From positions 1,011,454 to 1,075,453 of the forward strand of contig NW_025064884.1 in assembly GCF_019112545.1 (NCBI RefSeq): a stretch of DNA of 64,000 nucleotides. The letters run 5' to 3'. The position numbers were made by a program, and so were the translations under genes. The first letter of the stretch is position 1. Each line of letters opens with the position of its first letter. Below are positions 43,296 to 54,696 of the stretch, one piece after another. The notes under the pieces were generated by a model. The model did not search any database. It had not been told where the DNA came from and saw only the letters and a program-made list of their open reading frames with translations. This stretch comes from Guyanagaster necrorhizus. Lineage: Eukaryota; Basidiomycota; Agaricomycetes; Agaricales; Physalacriaceae.

Positions 43296-44607
43296 TCACT
43301 CAAAGGCTGTTCCATCCATCCGTACTCCCATATTTTGCTTTATATCCATACCTAGTAGCTTCATTTTACCGGCCTAGGGAGAAAAAATCAATCCAAAATG
43401 ATACATTTACCACAGGATAAAACTGACCTCGATTCTTTCATTCTGCACTTTCCTCAACTCCATCAGTTGCTCGCGGCTCATGTAGCTCTCGCGTTCCACC
43501 AGCTTCTTCTTGTGTGCGCCACTGATCGCCTTCATGTCGGCTTGGGGATCATACGTCTCATCCGACGGGGGAACAAACTCTCCCGAGCGTAATGCAGACA
43601 TCCGCCGTTCGTATGCTTCCATGTTGTAGTACTTCTCGTGGGGTAGCGTTGCTGAGATATAGGGAAGATTAATGGGAACAGGTACTTCGAGCACGAACTA
43701 ACCGGTATTGAAATCTTCCACGAACCGCACGAATTCCTTCTTGCTCTGATCCTTCGAAATTGTTTCTGGATTTATCTTGCGCTCTTCGACAAGCCATGTA
43801 TGAAACTCGGGCCCTTTGGAAAATATACTAGCCATTTGTGGGCAAGTGCTGAAATAACAAGGAACCAACAACACGTACTCAATCTCAGATATGATTCCGT
43901 ATTTACCCCACTGAGGAACTTCGGCTTTCTTTTTCTTCAGATAAACGTAAGTATAAGAAATTAGGAAGGAAAGAGGACACGCACCTTTCGCTCTTTCTTT
44001 TCTTTTCTCCGCTCCTTTCTTTCTCGTCGTTCCTTACTGTCTTTCCGCCGCTTCTTCTTTTTCTTATCAATGGACGATGTACTGGATAATGACGATGACC
44101 TGTTTCTCCGTGACCTTCCTTTTCTCATCTGTCGGTCACGAGAGGTCGACCGTCTCCTCTCCCGAGAATCTGATCTCCTTTCATTACGAGAAGACGACCT
44201 TGACGAATATTTCCGCCGCTTGGTTACTGGGCTCCGACTTCGACTTCGACTTCGACTTCGTCTGTACGTAGGAGCCTGAGGAGGTGAGTATTCACGTCCC
44301 CTCCTTCCACGTTCGGGGGTGTGCTGCTCATATCGTCGCCTGGGTGAGCGGTCTTGAGGCATGCAAAGTGAAGTTGTGGCGGCAGGTGCGTGAAGGTCAC
44401 TTTGTTTGAATCCAAAGTGATTGCTCAATCGATGACGCACAGTATTCGATAGGCGCTTCGGCCCGTACAGTCCGGCGTTTTGATTTCAATTTGATTTTCA
44501 GTCAAGTTCAGTTCGACCTTCAAGTTACTAAGCGCCTTCCATCTGTCGTACGCCTCATTCTTTTGAGCTTTTTGAACGGTCATGATCTGGTGATCCCTCC
44601 TATTCAT
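43296..44607 (-). CDS. RS-rich nuclear protein, probably splicing-associated
   Basis: The middle of the protein is an Arg/Ser domain (RRSRSRSRSRSPVTKRRKYSSRSSSRNERR, given in part; about 44100-44260) followed by lysine/arginine runs (KKKKKRRKDSKERRERKERR). Then comes a conserved folded part over short exons: PQWGKYGIISEIDIFSKGPE, FHTWLVEERKINPETISKDQ, FVRFVEDFNTATLPHEKYYN and AYERRMSALRSGEFVPPSDE. The last exon, after an intron with GTCAGT at the end of QNERIE, encodes AGKMKLLGMDIKQNMGVRMD and stops at 43296. RS domains bind other splicing proteins and RNA in the nucleus. I do not know a name for the folded part. Start is uncertain: ATG 44607 or 44583 if an intron follows KTPDCT, or ATG 44362 (MPQDRSPRRR). 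Confidence 0.72.
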
Positions 44608-45579
44608 ACTGTATCTCTATGAGGATACAGTACAGCCAAGCCGGGAGCCAGTTATGTGGCCAAGGTACGAATGCTACTTCGACTCCACTTGGCTCCACCT
44701 TCTGTCTGTTATTTGTGCCTCCCTACCCCCAAATTTATATATAGCAATCGTGGACCACTCTAAAAAGACTCCACTGCCTATACCTTGAACAGAAAACTTA
44801 GCCCAATCTCCCCCTGGGGAGAATAAGGTAAGCTTGAACAGGATAGTACATCGGATGTTACTCGCGTATAATGATGTTTGCTCCACGATCTAAGCATAAA
44901 CGTTGTCTGATGTTCCTAGAAATGCCCATAGCGATTTCCTCTGCTGATTCCTCGCAAAAAAAACAGTCCCAGATTAACAGCCTACTCGCAGATTACGCGG
45001 CGAGTGTTGTATTCACTCAGTCATTGATAGATGGTCATATTCTCTGGAACCTTCAAGTTTAGGTAACGTAGGACAAGTCCTATGTCTTATTGAATGGTAG
45101 CCTTACATAAAATTGGGGCCATGGAAAGTGTATTAGGAAGATTGCTATTGTAACACCGGTTGCAATTAACAGCTTATTCAACGTTGCATCCATGCTGAAG
45201 AACCTGTCACCAGACAGCGCGTCCCTCCAGTCTATCGTAACTGAATGTATGTACTAGTCATGCTTCGAAGAAAAGGTTGGCTTGTGTCGGTCAGGAATGA
45301 AGTACCAGCCGAGTTCCAGAAATATCACGGCGTTTCGCCAGGCCACTTGATGACCACTTTGCAGGCAGTTTTCAATTTTTGTCTAGTTAGTACTAAGTTG
45401 GAGTGATCACATCATCATTCGGTGCCAGCGCGTGCTCCTGCCGTGTTTGGCACGCCGCTTCCTTCGCGTCACGGTCAAGTAATTCATTTTCGTTTTTGCG
45501 TACTTAAGCCGTGCTGCACATTGAGAACCCCCTATCCCTTCTGCTCTTAAACAGAAGGACGCTTTACACACTGCTTACC
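44608..45579. other. Divergent intergenic region, no gene recognised
   Basis: Lies between outward-facing starts of the RS-rich gene and the FAD oxidase. A 63-codon frame at 44871-45062 has no support. The TACTTAAG hexamer-rich stretch near 45500 could be core promoter for the oxidase; this is a guess. Confidence 0.4.
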
Positions 45580-48369
45580 ATGACGGATTTCAATTCGGAC
45601 CCAAAGGCGGCAGAGTCGGTCATTGTGTCGCCTCTGCCCAAGCATCTCTACGAGGAACTGCATGCTTCGCTCAAGGGCCAGGTCTTCGTTCGAGGAAATC
45701 CACAGTAAGTCACCTCCATGATGTTATCGACAATGCTGAGCTTCTGACCACTAGCTTCACTGAATACACGACAATGTTCAACGGGAATGTAAAATCACTG
45801 GCAAAGGCTGTCGTCTGTCCCGTCGATGCGGAGGATGTCAGCACGTATGTCGCTGCTGCGTATGCTCAGTGTCCATAGCTCTGACATCTACACAGTGTCA
45901 TACTTTTCTGCTTAAAACACTCATTGTCACCGTCCATCAAGGCCGGTGGGTATGGGACTGCTGGCTGGGCCGTAGGAGGAGATATTGTTCTTGACATGAG
46001 CAGGATCCTGGACATTGACATTGAGGTCCCGAATCCTGAACTTACAGGTGGGTACACGAGCCTCAAGGACATGAAGCCCTCCGAGTCCGCGAACAGCAAA
46101 GGCAAACAGCCAGCTAACGGTAAACGACGACGGGAAGAAGACGCCAACCTTCGTTCATACCATCTAGCTTCAGAGGCTGTAGCCAATTTTCTCGAAGGCC
46201 CGTCAATTAATAGAAGGAGGACCAATCTCGACGGAGAGTCTGTATCTCCACCGTTAGCCCCCCTTGCTTCGCCTGTTATTATCCTTCCGAGCTCTTCGAA
46301 CGGCCCAGCACCTGCACCCCCACCGGGCGCCTCTCAAGCGCCTCTAGACGCTGACCCTTTTGGGTACATGAACCCAAGTCGGCTTATCCTTTCCCCCGGC
46401 ATAAACGTCTCTTCGTCTTACTCGCCACGGACCGGGACCGAGACCGCCATGCCGTTTTCTGGAAGCTCGAATTTACCTTCTGCACAGCTAAATATTCTCT
46501 CACCTCCAGAGCCTGTGCATTCGCATGCATTCGTCACGTTCGGAGCCGGGATGCGACAAAAGGAAATTGATATGTACACGGCTGCACATCCGCTGGAGGC
46601 TACCTCGTTGTCCGGGAAGAACGACGGGGTACCCTACCATGTACCTTTGTGAGTCTTGTATTTTCTCGTTTCACTTCTGGGGTGGGCCTTCTTCATGGAC
46701 GTCGTATCTTGCTGTGCCTTCCTTTGTTCAGAGGCTGCTCTGCTTAGCTGGTTTCACAGAGCTCCCTCAAAGAATGTTTTACAAACGCCTGTTCTGGCTG
46801 GCATTTATTGGCTCAGTCCTCATTTGTTACGATTTTCTCTCGAGGATTCCGTCAATATCGGATCATCATAGAATGAGAATCGGAGCTCAGGACATGCTTT
46901 TAGTCCCATTACGAAGGATCTTTCAATGATCTGCCATGATTGGGACGCGCTCCGCAAAGTGTAGAAATCCCTTCTCAGCCGCCAGCATTTGTCCTGATTT
47001 CAAAACTGACCTGTTCCAGCGCTGCTCATCCTGTAGGCTCATCCATTATGCTTCTCGGAGGGTTTGGGTTTCTCGGACGTCTTCATGGCTTGAGCATTGA
47101 CAACCTGGTGGAGGTTGAGGTGGTCCTGGCAAATGGAAAGATAGCCATCGTGAACGAGAGATCTCATCCTGGTATTAAACATTTTTCTGAAACGTAATCT
47201 GTATTGACGTTGCTCGCAGACCTTTGGTGGGCAGTACGCGGCGCTGGACCAGCGTTCGGAATTGCTACTCGTTATAAAGCTAAAGCGTACCCGGTACCCG
47301 TGGTATTCGCTGGGAACCTCATATAGTACGTCCTCGTCAACGCTCTGTTTGGACTTGTTTTCAGAATAAATCGTGAAGCCGTTTCAAAAAAGCTACAGCT
47401 CCCTCTCTTTTGAAGCATTTCCGTGATTGCGTCAAGGGCGCACCGCGAGAGCTATATGCCAATGTCCTGCTTACAGCTGGACCAGAGGGGGAAGCCTCTT
47501 TGGTTGTAATCCAGATGTGCTACGTGGGTACGAAAGAGAAAGGACAGGAATACTTGGCCGCGATATCCTCATGGACGGGAGAAACCTGTCTCTTGAATGA
47601 GGTGGATGTGAAGAGTTTCTTGCATCAACAAGGCAGTGTAGCGCAGGTTCTTCGGGGAAAAGGTAACACTATTTGTTCACTGGTATTCACTGGACCTTAC
47701 TGATTTATTTCTAGCTGGAAGACAGTGGTTCATTCGGTCAGCGTTGATCACATCGCTGCCCGACGATGTTATCCATGAGACTGTTCTGAACTTTTCGGAC
47801 ACGCCGGATGGTTGCAGTAAGAATATACCAGCTCCCATGTGGACATTTTTGTTTGTTTAGAGCTCACCAGATGATCGACAGCTTGGCTCTTTGAATTGAC
47901 GGGAGGCCGGATCAGCGACATCGAAGATTCGTGCTTGCCAAAGGAGCAAAGAGAGGCAGCATTTTCTATTGCCGCTCTCCATCAATGGGATATGGGGGTG
48001 GAAGACGACAGGTGTGAGGAGTCGGCCGAAGAGGTGGGTGGATTTCGTATGCTACTTGGCATAAAACGTTGATAATGTTCAAGTGGATTGGGGGCACCCT
48101 CAAACCTGTGCATAGAGGCGGTCCGCTCCCTAGTGTTAGTGATTATACTATGGCATCAAGTATGTTGTTACTGATGTTGTTGCTAGTTTCTTGGCAGGCA
48201 TGAAGCACCTGAGCGGACGATTGCATGTTACGGCGACAAAAACTTTGCGCGTCTTAAGGAGATAAAGAAAAAGTATGACCCTGATAATGTATTTAGGAAT
48301 TGTCTGTGGCCTCTCGACGCACAAGGATCCATGGTAGAGGCCAGATTGCAGGAGCCTCCGACGCCTTAA
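45580..48369 (+). CDS. FAD-linked (PCMH/BBE-type) oxidoreductase with long internal insert
   Basis: Predicted member of the berberine-bridge-enzyme-like oxidases, which oxidise sugars or secondary metabolites with covalently or tightly bound FAD. Start 45580 gives MTDFNSDPKAAESVIVSPLP. The PCMH FAD domain is seen as FNGNVKSLAKAVVCPVDAED and SPSIKAGGYGTAGWAVGGDI. It resumes as HAFVTFGAGMRQKEIDMYTA, then AAHPVGSSIMLLGGFGFLGR after an intron of about 370 nt (46649-47019), and DLWWAVRGAGPAFGIATRYK. The C-terminal half includes ELYANVLLTAGPEGEASLVV, and the BBE motif is NFARLKEIKKKYDPDNVFRN near 48230-48300. Between LDMSRI and the resumption sit about 170 extra residues (46030-46520), rich in Pro/Ser/Ala and with KGKQPANGKRRREED. 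No signal peptide is visible, unlike secreted family members. Confidence 0.85.
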
Positions 48370-48587
48370 CAAGGGACGTTTGGGGTGTGGCGGAACAATG
48401 GATCATGTTTGAAATCTATAACCACATGAACGTGTAGTGTATAAAGCTTGCTTTGCTAAATATACGGTTACTACTATTTTCGTTTCGGCCGATATCGTAA
48501 TATCGGCTCTTTCCTATTGGCTCTTTGTTCCAGAAAGATATTTATAGCATCGGCTGCCTCTTGCTTTGATACTTCACGGGTATCATC

Positions 48588-51410
48588 ATGGCTAACTCAC
48601 GACACGGATACGGAACACCACTATTCAGCACTGTATCGTCGGCAGCCTCGATACGTTCACTCCACGGGATTGACGTACCTGAAGGCGAAGGGGGCGAAGG
48701 GGACGGGTTGATAGACGTCGAAAGCCAAAGCGATAGGCAGAGCAGACAGTATGGCAGCATTTCCGAGCAAAGTGAGCAGCAGGAGTCGCCCATAGTACTC
48801 GTACTCATTCCTGTTTTCAGGCCGAGTCGACCATCGGGCCAAGTTCAAGAAAAGAGTAAATTACTACATCCCATCTACCGCGTGGATTCCCAGCTATTCG
48901 TTATCGCTGTGCGCGCATTTATCCGACAAAGCCTAGCTACCCTTCTCATGATTGTACAGGCTCGGAGGCGATGTTCTAGCTGGGATGACGGTAGCCAGCA
49001 TACTCATACCGCAATCTGTCAGTTATGCGTCTTCCCTCGCAAAGCTGAATCCGACGACGGGGCTGGTACGTCTTTATTTGTTCGGGGTCAGGTAGGGACT
49101 TGACATGTGCTTTGTAGTTCGCGGCATCTTTCCCTGGAATCGTATACGCCTTTCTCGGAACTTCGAGACAACTGAATGTAGCACCTGAGGCTGCGTTGAG
49201 TCTGCTGCTTGGTCAGGCTGTCGATGATATACGGCATGACCTGTCCAATCCACATTCAGGGAAGGGCGATAGGCTGGGTCTGCATGTTGCGACGATCATT
49301 ACTCTTCAGGTCTGTAGGACTTGTCTGTCTCTTTGACGGACGCTACTGACCCTCGACGTTAGGCCGGCCTCATAACATTTCTTCTTGGATTCTTCAGGCT
49401 GGGGTTCATGGATGTCGTTCTCGGCCGGGCTCTGCTTAGAGGGTTTATTACGGCTATTGCTGTTGTCATCACCATGTGAGTAGCGGCATTTCCGCGTCTC
49501 GGTCGCCATCTAATCCGCGTCTGTCCAGAGAGCAGCTCATACCGATGCTCGGTTTGACCGCTTTAGAACACGCCCTTCATCCAGCAACAACATGGGACAA
49601 ATTTCTTTTCATATTAGACCACTTCCTAAAACATACGAATCCCACAACCGCCGCTATCAGCTTCGGAGCACTCTTTACGCTCATTTTCTTGAGAAAGGTG
49701 AAACAGAGCTTCGTCAAGTATTGGTGGATATACCGAATACCTGAGGTCCTGGTCGTTGTTATCGTCTCTACGAGTGTGTGCTTCCCATCCAGTCTATTGT
49801 CATCGCCTGATATTAATCCAAAAACCTAGTACTGTCTTCCGAGTTCGGTTGGGATGAAGATGGCGTCGATATCCTGGGCTCGGTACCTATAAATACTGGT
49901 TCTTCATTTTTCAGGTTCCCTTTGCGATCTTCCAACGTGCGATATCTGCGACGCACGACGTCGACTGCGGTGTGAGCCGTCCTTTCCTCTTATCGGCAGC
50001 GCAGAGCCTGACGTTGCGCTACTAGAATGATTGCGGTCATAGGTTATTTGGACAGCATTGTTTCTGCGAAACAAAATGGTGCTAGGTTTGGGTACAGCAT
50101 CAGTCCTAATCGCGAGTTGGTGGCGCTGGGAGCTGGCAACATTGCGGGTTCGTTTATCCCTGGCACTCTTCCTGCATATGGCTCGATTACGAGGTGCGAG
50201 ATATGTACCGGCATGTTTACTTCCGTTGTCTGAGGTCCTCAAAGATCTAAAATAAACGGTGACGTTGGCGGACGGACCCAAATGGCATCTCTCGTTTGCT
50301 CCGCCGTGATTCTATTTGTGACATTCTTCCTCCTTCCTTTCCTTTATTACCTCCCCAAATGTGTTTTGGCATCAGTGTGGGTCCTTTACTTCATTGTACG
50401 AATACATGTTTTAACTTAGCTCACCCATGACCTTAGTATCTGCCTTGTCGTGTTATCTCTACTTGCAGAAACGCCCCACGATGTCAAGTATTACATCCAG
50501 TGCGTGCTTCCGGTTTTCGTTTTGATAACAGCGCTGATGATAAGAAGAATGAAGGCATGGGTAGATCTAACATTGATGACGCTCACGTTCGTGTTATCAA
50601 TAGTGTGGAACGTAGAGGTAGGGATTGGTGTTAGCCTGGTGATTTCACTTCTCCTCGTCGTCCACCGGTCATCTAAGACTCGGATGACGATCCTCGTAAG
50701 TGTGATGCACAATTGCGGAATTGAAGCTGATACATGTCGCGATTTAGGGTCGTTTACCTCGCACAGATCGATGGAAACCCATTAGCGAGAACCCTGACGC
50801 GAAAGAGGATGTACCTGGGGTGTTGATTGTCAGGATTCGGGAGAATCTCGATTTTGGTATGCGTAATTTCCGGGTTGTTGGATGTTCTAATACTGAATAC
50901 CGATCGGTTGCAGCGAACACGGCGCAATTAAAAGGTATTCATTCACATTGCTCTCCGAGAAAAAGTCCGAAAGCTGATAGTTGGTACATCAGAACGGCTG
51001 AGAAGGTTGGAGCTTTATGGAGTGGATAAGAGCCATCCTTCGGAAGAACCCAGGAGGCAATTAGCTCAAGTGCTAGTCTTCCACATGGCCGATGTGGAAA
51101 GTTGCGATGCTTCGTAAGCTGTGTCTGTCATGAGAACGGCGAAGCAGCGTCTGATGCCCTCCTGTTCGCAGTGCTGTACAGATGTTCCATGAACTATTTG
51201 AAGAATATCTGGTGGGTCATTCACACTACCAATACATATTATTTCTGACTGAACCACGATCAGAACCGAGGTGTAGGACTATTTGTGGCGCATTTACGAC
51301 CGGAACCTCAGAAGATGTTCGTTATAGCCGGAATTGTGGACCTTTTGGGACCAGAGGCTTTCCGAGAGAATGTGGCTGATGCTATAGCGGCCATTGAGGC
51401 GAGGTTATGA
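48588..51410 (+). CDS. SulP family sulfate/anion transporter with STAS domain
   Basis: Plasma-membrane or vacuolar anion permease. Start 48588 gives MANSRHGYGTPLFSTVSSAA, followed by a soluble Ser/Gly/Glu-rich tail of roughly 80 residues. The permease core begins VNYYIPSTAWIPSYS, then, after an intron, GGDVLAGMTVASILIPQSVS, the SulP signature region. Membrane segments continue: FPGIVYAFLGTSRQLNVAPE, AGLITFLLGFFRLGFMDVVL, a cytosolic loop with EQLIPMLGLTALEHALHP, IGYLDSIVSAKQNGARFGYS and GNIAGSFIPGTLPAYGSITR, VCSAVILFVTFFLLPFLYYL. The STAS domain reads VPGVLIVRIRENLDF, then LVFHMADVESCDASA across an intron and QMFHELFEEYQNRGVGLF, ending EAFRENVADAIAAIEARL. Many introns of about 50 nt. Appears intact. 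Confidence 0.9.
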
Positions 51411-51767
51411 TGATCGATTGCATTTTTGGATACAACCTATTTAGAGCGCACAGTGATATTTAAGTATGTCTCCAATAATTGACTGGGTATCTACAATTTA
51501 GACGCCTGAAATCACGGATTGATGGTTCGTCGTGGGAAATTCGTTAATTTAAGCGTTGTAAAATTGGTGGTGCTACCTCTCAGAAGGTACTTTCAGCCAG
51601 CAAAAGCCAACCAGTGCAAGGCAAAGTAAGTATCTGCCACGCCAGGACAACCCAGAAAACACCGTCGAATTGGTTCTTGCCACCGGAACTAATCGTGTCG
51701 ACAGTGGTCAGTCATATTGTCGGCCTCGTTCAAGACGAGGAGGCAAGGAAAACTGAATTCGTAGAAA
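51411..51767. other. Intergenic between convergent genes
   Basis: Shared 3' flank of the sulfate transporter and the cyclase gene. No gene seen. Confidence 0.5.
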
Positions 51768-52442
51768 TTATGGTACATACGCGAACGCTCTCACTGGTGA
51801 GCCATCCCCGCCTTTCAGATTCAAAGGAACGAAGTTAACGAATGCACCGTCGGGTATAGCTGCCAGGTTCTTTAGGTTCTCGACGATGAGACCACCAGCG
51901 CCAAGAATCGCCTGATGCACGCCAAAATCATTCGCAGCCCCTTCTGTTTCGTCGGGACTCAGCGTGTCGATCCCGATAGCTGATACGCCACGAGCGACGA
52001 GTTGCCTAGCGGCCTCTGCATCGAGGAAAGGGTGGTTGACATACTCGGGCTTACCCCAATGTTTGGACCAATCTGTACGGATGAGAACTATGGGTTCCGA
52101 TCTGTTGTCGATGCTCAGGTTGAAGTCGTCCCAGATGATTCGGCCCCGAGGGACGACCTTTTCGCTGACATCGACGACGATGGCGGGGCGGATGAAGGAG
52201 GGGAGGGGGATCTGGTCGATGGACTTGGCGTCGGCGAAGAAGTGGGAAGGGGCATCGACGTGGGTGCCGGTGTGTGTGCAGAGAGAGATGGATTGGACGC
52301 TGTAGCCGTGTTCTGGGACCGTTGCATGGGGAGAACAGGTATATGGTGGGTCGCCAGGGTACAGGGACATGTGGGATGGATCCAGTGGATGGCTAAGGTC
52401 GATGCTTTGGACGGACATAGTTGTGACTGATGAGTGAGCCAA
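51768..52442 (-). CDS. Putative cyclase / kynurenine formamidase-like metal hydrolase
   Basis: Member of the metal-dependent cyclase family (bacterial KynB-like formamidases, isatin hydrolases). The 224-residue frame is uninterrupted, a rarity in this window. Start at 52442, or at 52418 (MSVQSIDLSHPLDPS), which fits the family start better. Signature: LSHPLDPSHMSLYPGDPPYT, then HTGTHVDAPSHFF, the HxGTHxDxPxH metal site (about 52253-52290). Later comes VLIRTDWSKHWG, then AIGIDTLSPDETEGAAND with the second acidic/His region FGVHQAILGAGGLIVENLKN. The C-terminus ends GDGSPVRAFAYVP. Length matches the family (200-260). Its substrate cannot be told from sequence. Divergent from the SDR gene that follows. 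Confidence 0.9.
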   Translation of the reverse strand: MAHSSVTTMSVQSIDLSHPLDPSHMSLYPGDPPYTCSPHATVPEHGYSVQSISLCTHTGTHVDAPSHFFADAKSIDQIPLPSFIRPAIVVDVSEKVVPRGRIIWDDFNLSIDNRSEPIVLIRTDWSKHWGKPEYVNHPFLDAEAARQLVARGVSAIGIDTLSPDETEGAANDFGVHQAILGAGGLIVENLKNLAAIPDGAFVNFVPLNLKGGDGSPVRAFAYVP

Positions 52443-52795
52443 TTATCTGCGCATGGTAAGCGAGACATCTTGAATGGCGTCGTCTACTGACCGACTGTCT
52501 TCTTCAAGCTAACGGTGAACGAAATAGCATGACTAGCCTGCGTACTGATAGTCATATGATGGCGGCGACAAACGGCTTGGACGGCAACTACCATCAGGAA
52601 CGACTCCACCTTCCTCCCATTCAGCTTCACCGCCAGCTACTCAAGCTGGTTTTCTCTATGGCCTTTTCCGTCTATTGACGCACCCCAAATTTACTCTGCC
52701 GCCTTGTCTTCCACTCTCAAAGGACAAAGTTTCCTTAAGCGGCTCGAGATATCTTATATTTAAACCCAACTTCGACGTCCACAACGAGATCGAGG
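52443..52795. other. Divergent promoter region
   Basis: About 350 bp between the starts of the cyclase gene (-) and the SDR gene (+), so both promoters must lie here. A TATATTTAAA stretch near 52755-52762, about 35-40 bp before the SDR start, is TATA-like. Confidence 0.45.
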
Positions 52796-54188
52796 ATGAC
52801 GCTTATATCCATATTTTGTCTCTATTTAGTCAATTTTTATCGCTTCCTTTCTCAATCATTTCCTCCTGCCCCAAAATGGGCTGCGGACCAAATTCCTGAC
52901 CTTTCTGGACGCGTTATTATCGTGACGGGTGAATAACTTGGAATTTTGACGGGGTACTTGGTGGCTAACTGACGAGCGTACCTTCAGGTGGGAATACGGG
53001 AATTGGTAAAGAAACTATCAGGGCGCTTCTTAAGCGAAATGCAAAGGTATACATCGCTGCTAGGAGCGAAAAGAAGGCCCAAAGCGCAATACGAGAGCTC
53101 TTGAAAGACACAGGGAAGGAAGCCCTCTTCCTCAAGTTGGACCTTGCAAGCCTCAAGAGCGTAAGAGAAGCCGCTTCAGAATTCAAGAGGTTCGTCGTCA
53201 ATCTCTGACTCCTGTCACTGAACTTCTTTTTTTTTATAGCAAAGAACTTGAACTGCACATTCTCTTCAACAATGCGTATGATGTTTTCTCCCATGCTGAA
53301 TATAATCTGATATCAACAATTTTTTTTTTCAGCGGAGTTATGTGGCCCCCACTGCACCAAGCCAGCGCCGACGGCTACGACCTCCAATTCGCTACGAACG
53401 TCATGGGTATTTCCAAATATTTCACCCCCCAAAAAATCCTTACCTTCAAGTTCTGCACTAGGCCACTTTCTCCTCACGTATCTCCTCCTCGGACATCTCA
53501 AGACCGGAGCCAAATCCCTCCCCGAGAAAAAATCCCGCATCATCAATACCTCATCCGGTGCAAGCTACCTCACCCATCGTATCGATTGGGACAGCTTAGT
53601 AGATGGTCCCAAACGACAATCTTGGTGGTCTTCAACAGAGGCTTTGTACCACCAGAGCAAATTCGTCCGTCAACGTCCCCCTTATCTTACGTCCTACGAG
53701 CCTGATCCTCTCATCAGGCAAACGTCGTACTCTCAAACGAACTCGGAAGGCGGTATGGGGACGACGGGATCGTCTCGATTTCACTAAACCCAGGTAACCA
53801 CCGAGTGACTCTTAAGACGTGTGTGGTTATAACGGATATCAAGGAAACATCAACAGCGAACTCCTCCGACACAAACCCCTTGTCCAGCACCTCAGTGTGA
53901 GATTCCCGCCTTGTTTGCTCTTTCGTACGCTGAGCGTCACAGCGGTACTTCTTATACTCAACGACATACGGGGCCTTGACGCAGCTCTGGGCGGGGACTG
54001 CGCCAGAGGCGGCGGCATGCAATGGCATGGTAATGCATCCAGTATTTGGTGACGATCGGAGACGAACTGAACCCACTTCGACCTAGTTTTTGGCGCCGTG
54101 GGCGAGAATCGCACGTCCGAATCCATGCACCGATGACCCTGCCGTAGCGAAGAAGCTGTGGGGCTGGCTGGAGGAGCATGCACTGTAG
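52796..54188 (+). CDS. Short-chain dehydrogenase, retinol-dehydrogenase/WWOX-like
   Basis: NAD(P)-dependent SDR. Start at 52796 opens a hydrophobic N-terminal segment [20 protein letters not shown], then [20 protein letters not shown] and, across a short intron, the TGGNTGIG cofactor loop. Further exons read [91 protein letters not shown] and [13 protein letters not shown]. The catalytic YHQSK tetrad piece (about 53655), the [20 protein letters not shown] segment and a C-terminus [17 protein letters not shown] follow, with stop at 54188. Such proteins act on lipophilic alcohols and ketones at the endoplasmic reticulum. The ATG at 52876 is out of frame and was rejected as start. Confidence 0.85.
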
Positions 54189-54640
54189 CCTTCTCACGTG
54201 GTGTGCAGAGTTCCCTTGAATATCGCCACTAAAGGGAACCCTGCTATTTTCATAGCTTGTCGGATTTTCGTTTCCAGGATAAACGTTAACGCAGCGTTAG
54301 AGTCCCAGATGACCTACGTGCGTACTGTATACTATGCTGGCGTACGTTTTCACTACGTCTGCCGAAATTCGAGTTGTAGTACTTGCCTGGCATTATAGGC
54401 CCAACATTTGCCCGGGAAAACATCAGTGCGGCTATTTCTAAAGTGAGAATAGAGAGCATGGATATATAACTATGCCAAAGATACCTGAATGGCAGTATTT
54501 GAATAGGACATGATGGTCGGGGCCAAGAAATTAGGGCTACAGCGGCTTCCACCAGGGCTTCCACTGTGACATTTTTATGCAAACAAGCACACATGTCGGC
54601 AGTGCATATCACCCCCTTCTTTGTCTATTCTTTGGCTAGA
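54189..54640. other. Intergenic, no gene recognised
   Basis: A 108-codon minus-strand frame at 54286-54612 has no recognisable domain. The stretch leads into an inverted repeat at the edge of repeat copy B. Confidence 0.45.
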
Positions 54641-54696
54641 TAGACTCGAACCATTACACTTGATCGACTCTCATCGAAGGGATTGGTTCGAGTCTA
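54641..54696. repeat. 13-bp perfect inverted repeat (hairpin)
   Basis: Arms TAGACTCGAACCA (54641-54653) and TGGTTCGAGTCTA (54684-54696) are perfect complements around a 30-nt loop. The right arm ends just before the first readable codons of repeat copy B. It could mark an element end or act as a transcript hairpin. The GGTTCGA core resembles a tRNA T-loop, but no tRNA can be folded. Confidence 0.8.

Noticed and set aside
44062..44279. Plus-strand frames rich in Asp/Leu/Arg opposite the RS gene
   Set aside because: They are the complement of the RS-coding hexamers, not an independent gene.
52876..52900. ATG at 52876 as SDR start
   Set aside because: It is in the wrong frame and meets a stop after seven codons. 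The upstream ATG at 52796 is in frame with the cofactor loop.
54641..54696. Possible tRNA, because of GGTTCGA next to a hairpin
   Set aside because: No acceptor stem, anticodon arm or A box can be folded around it. It is a simple inverted repeat.
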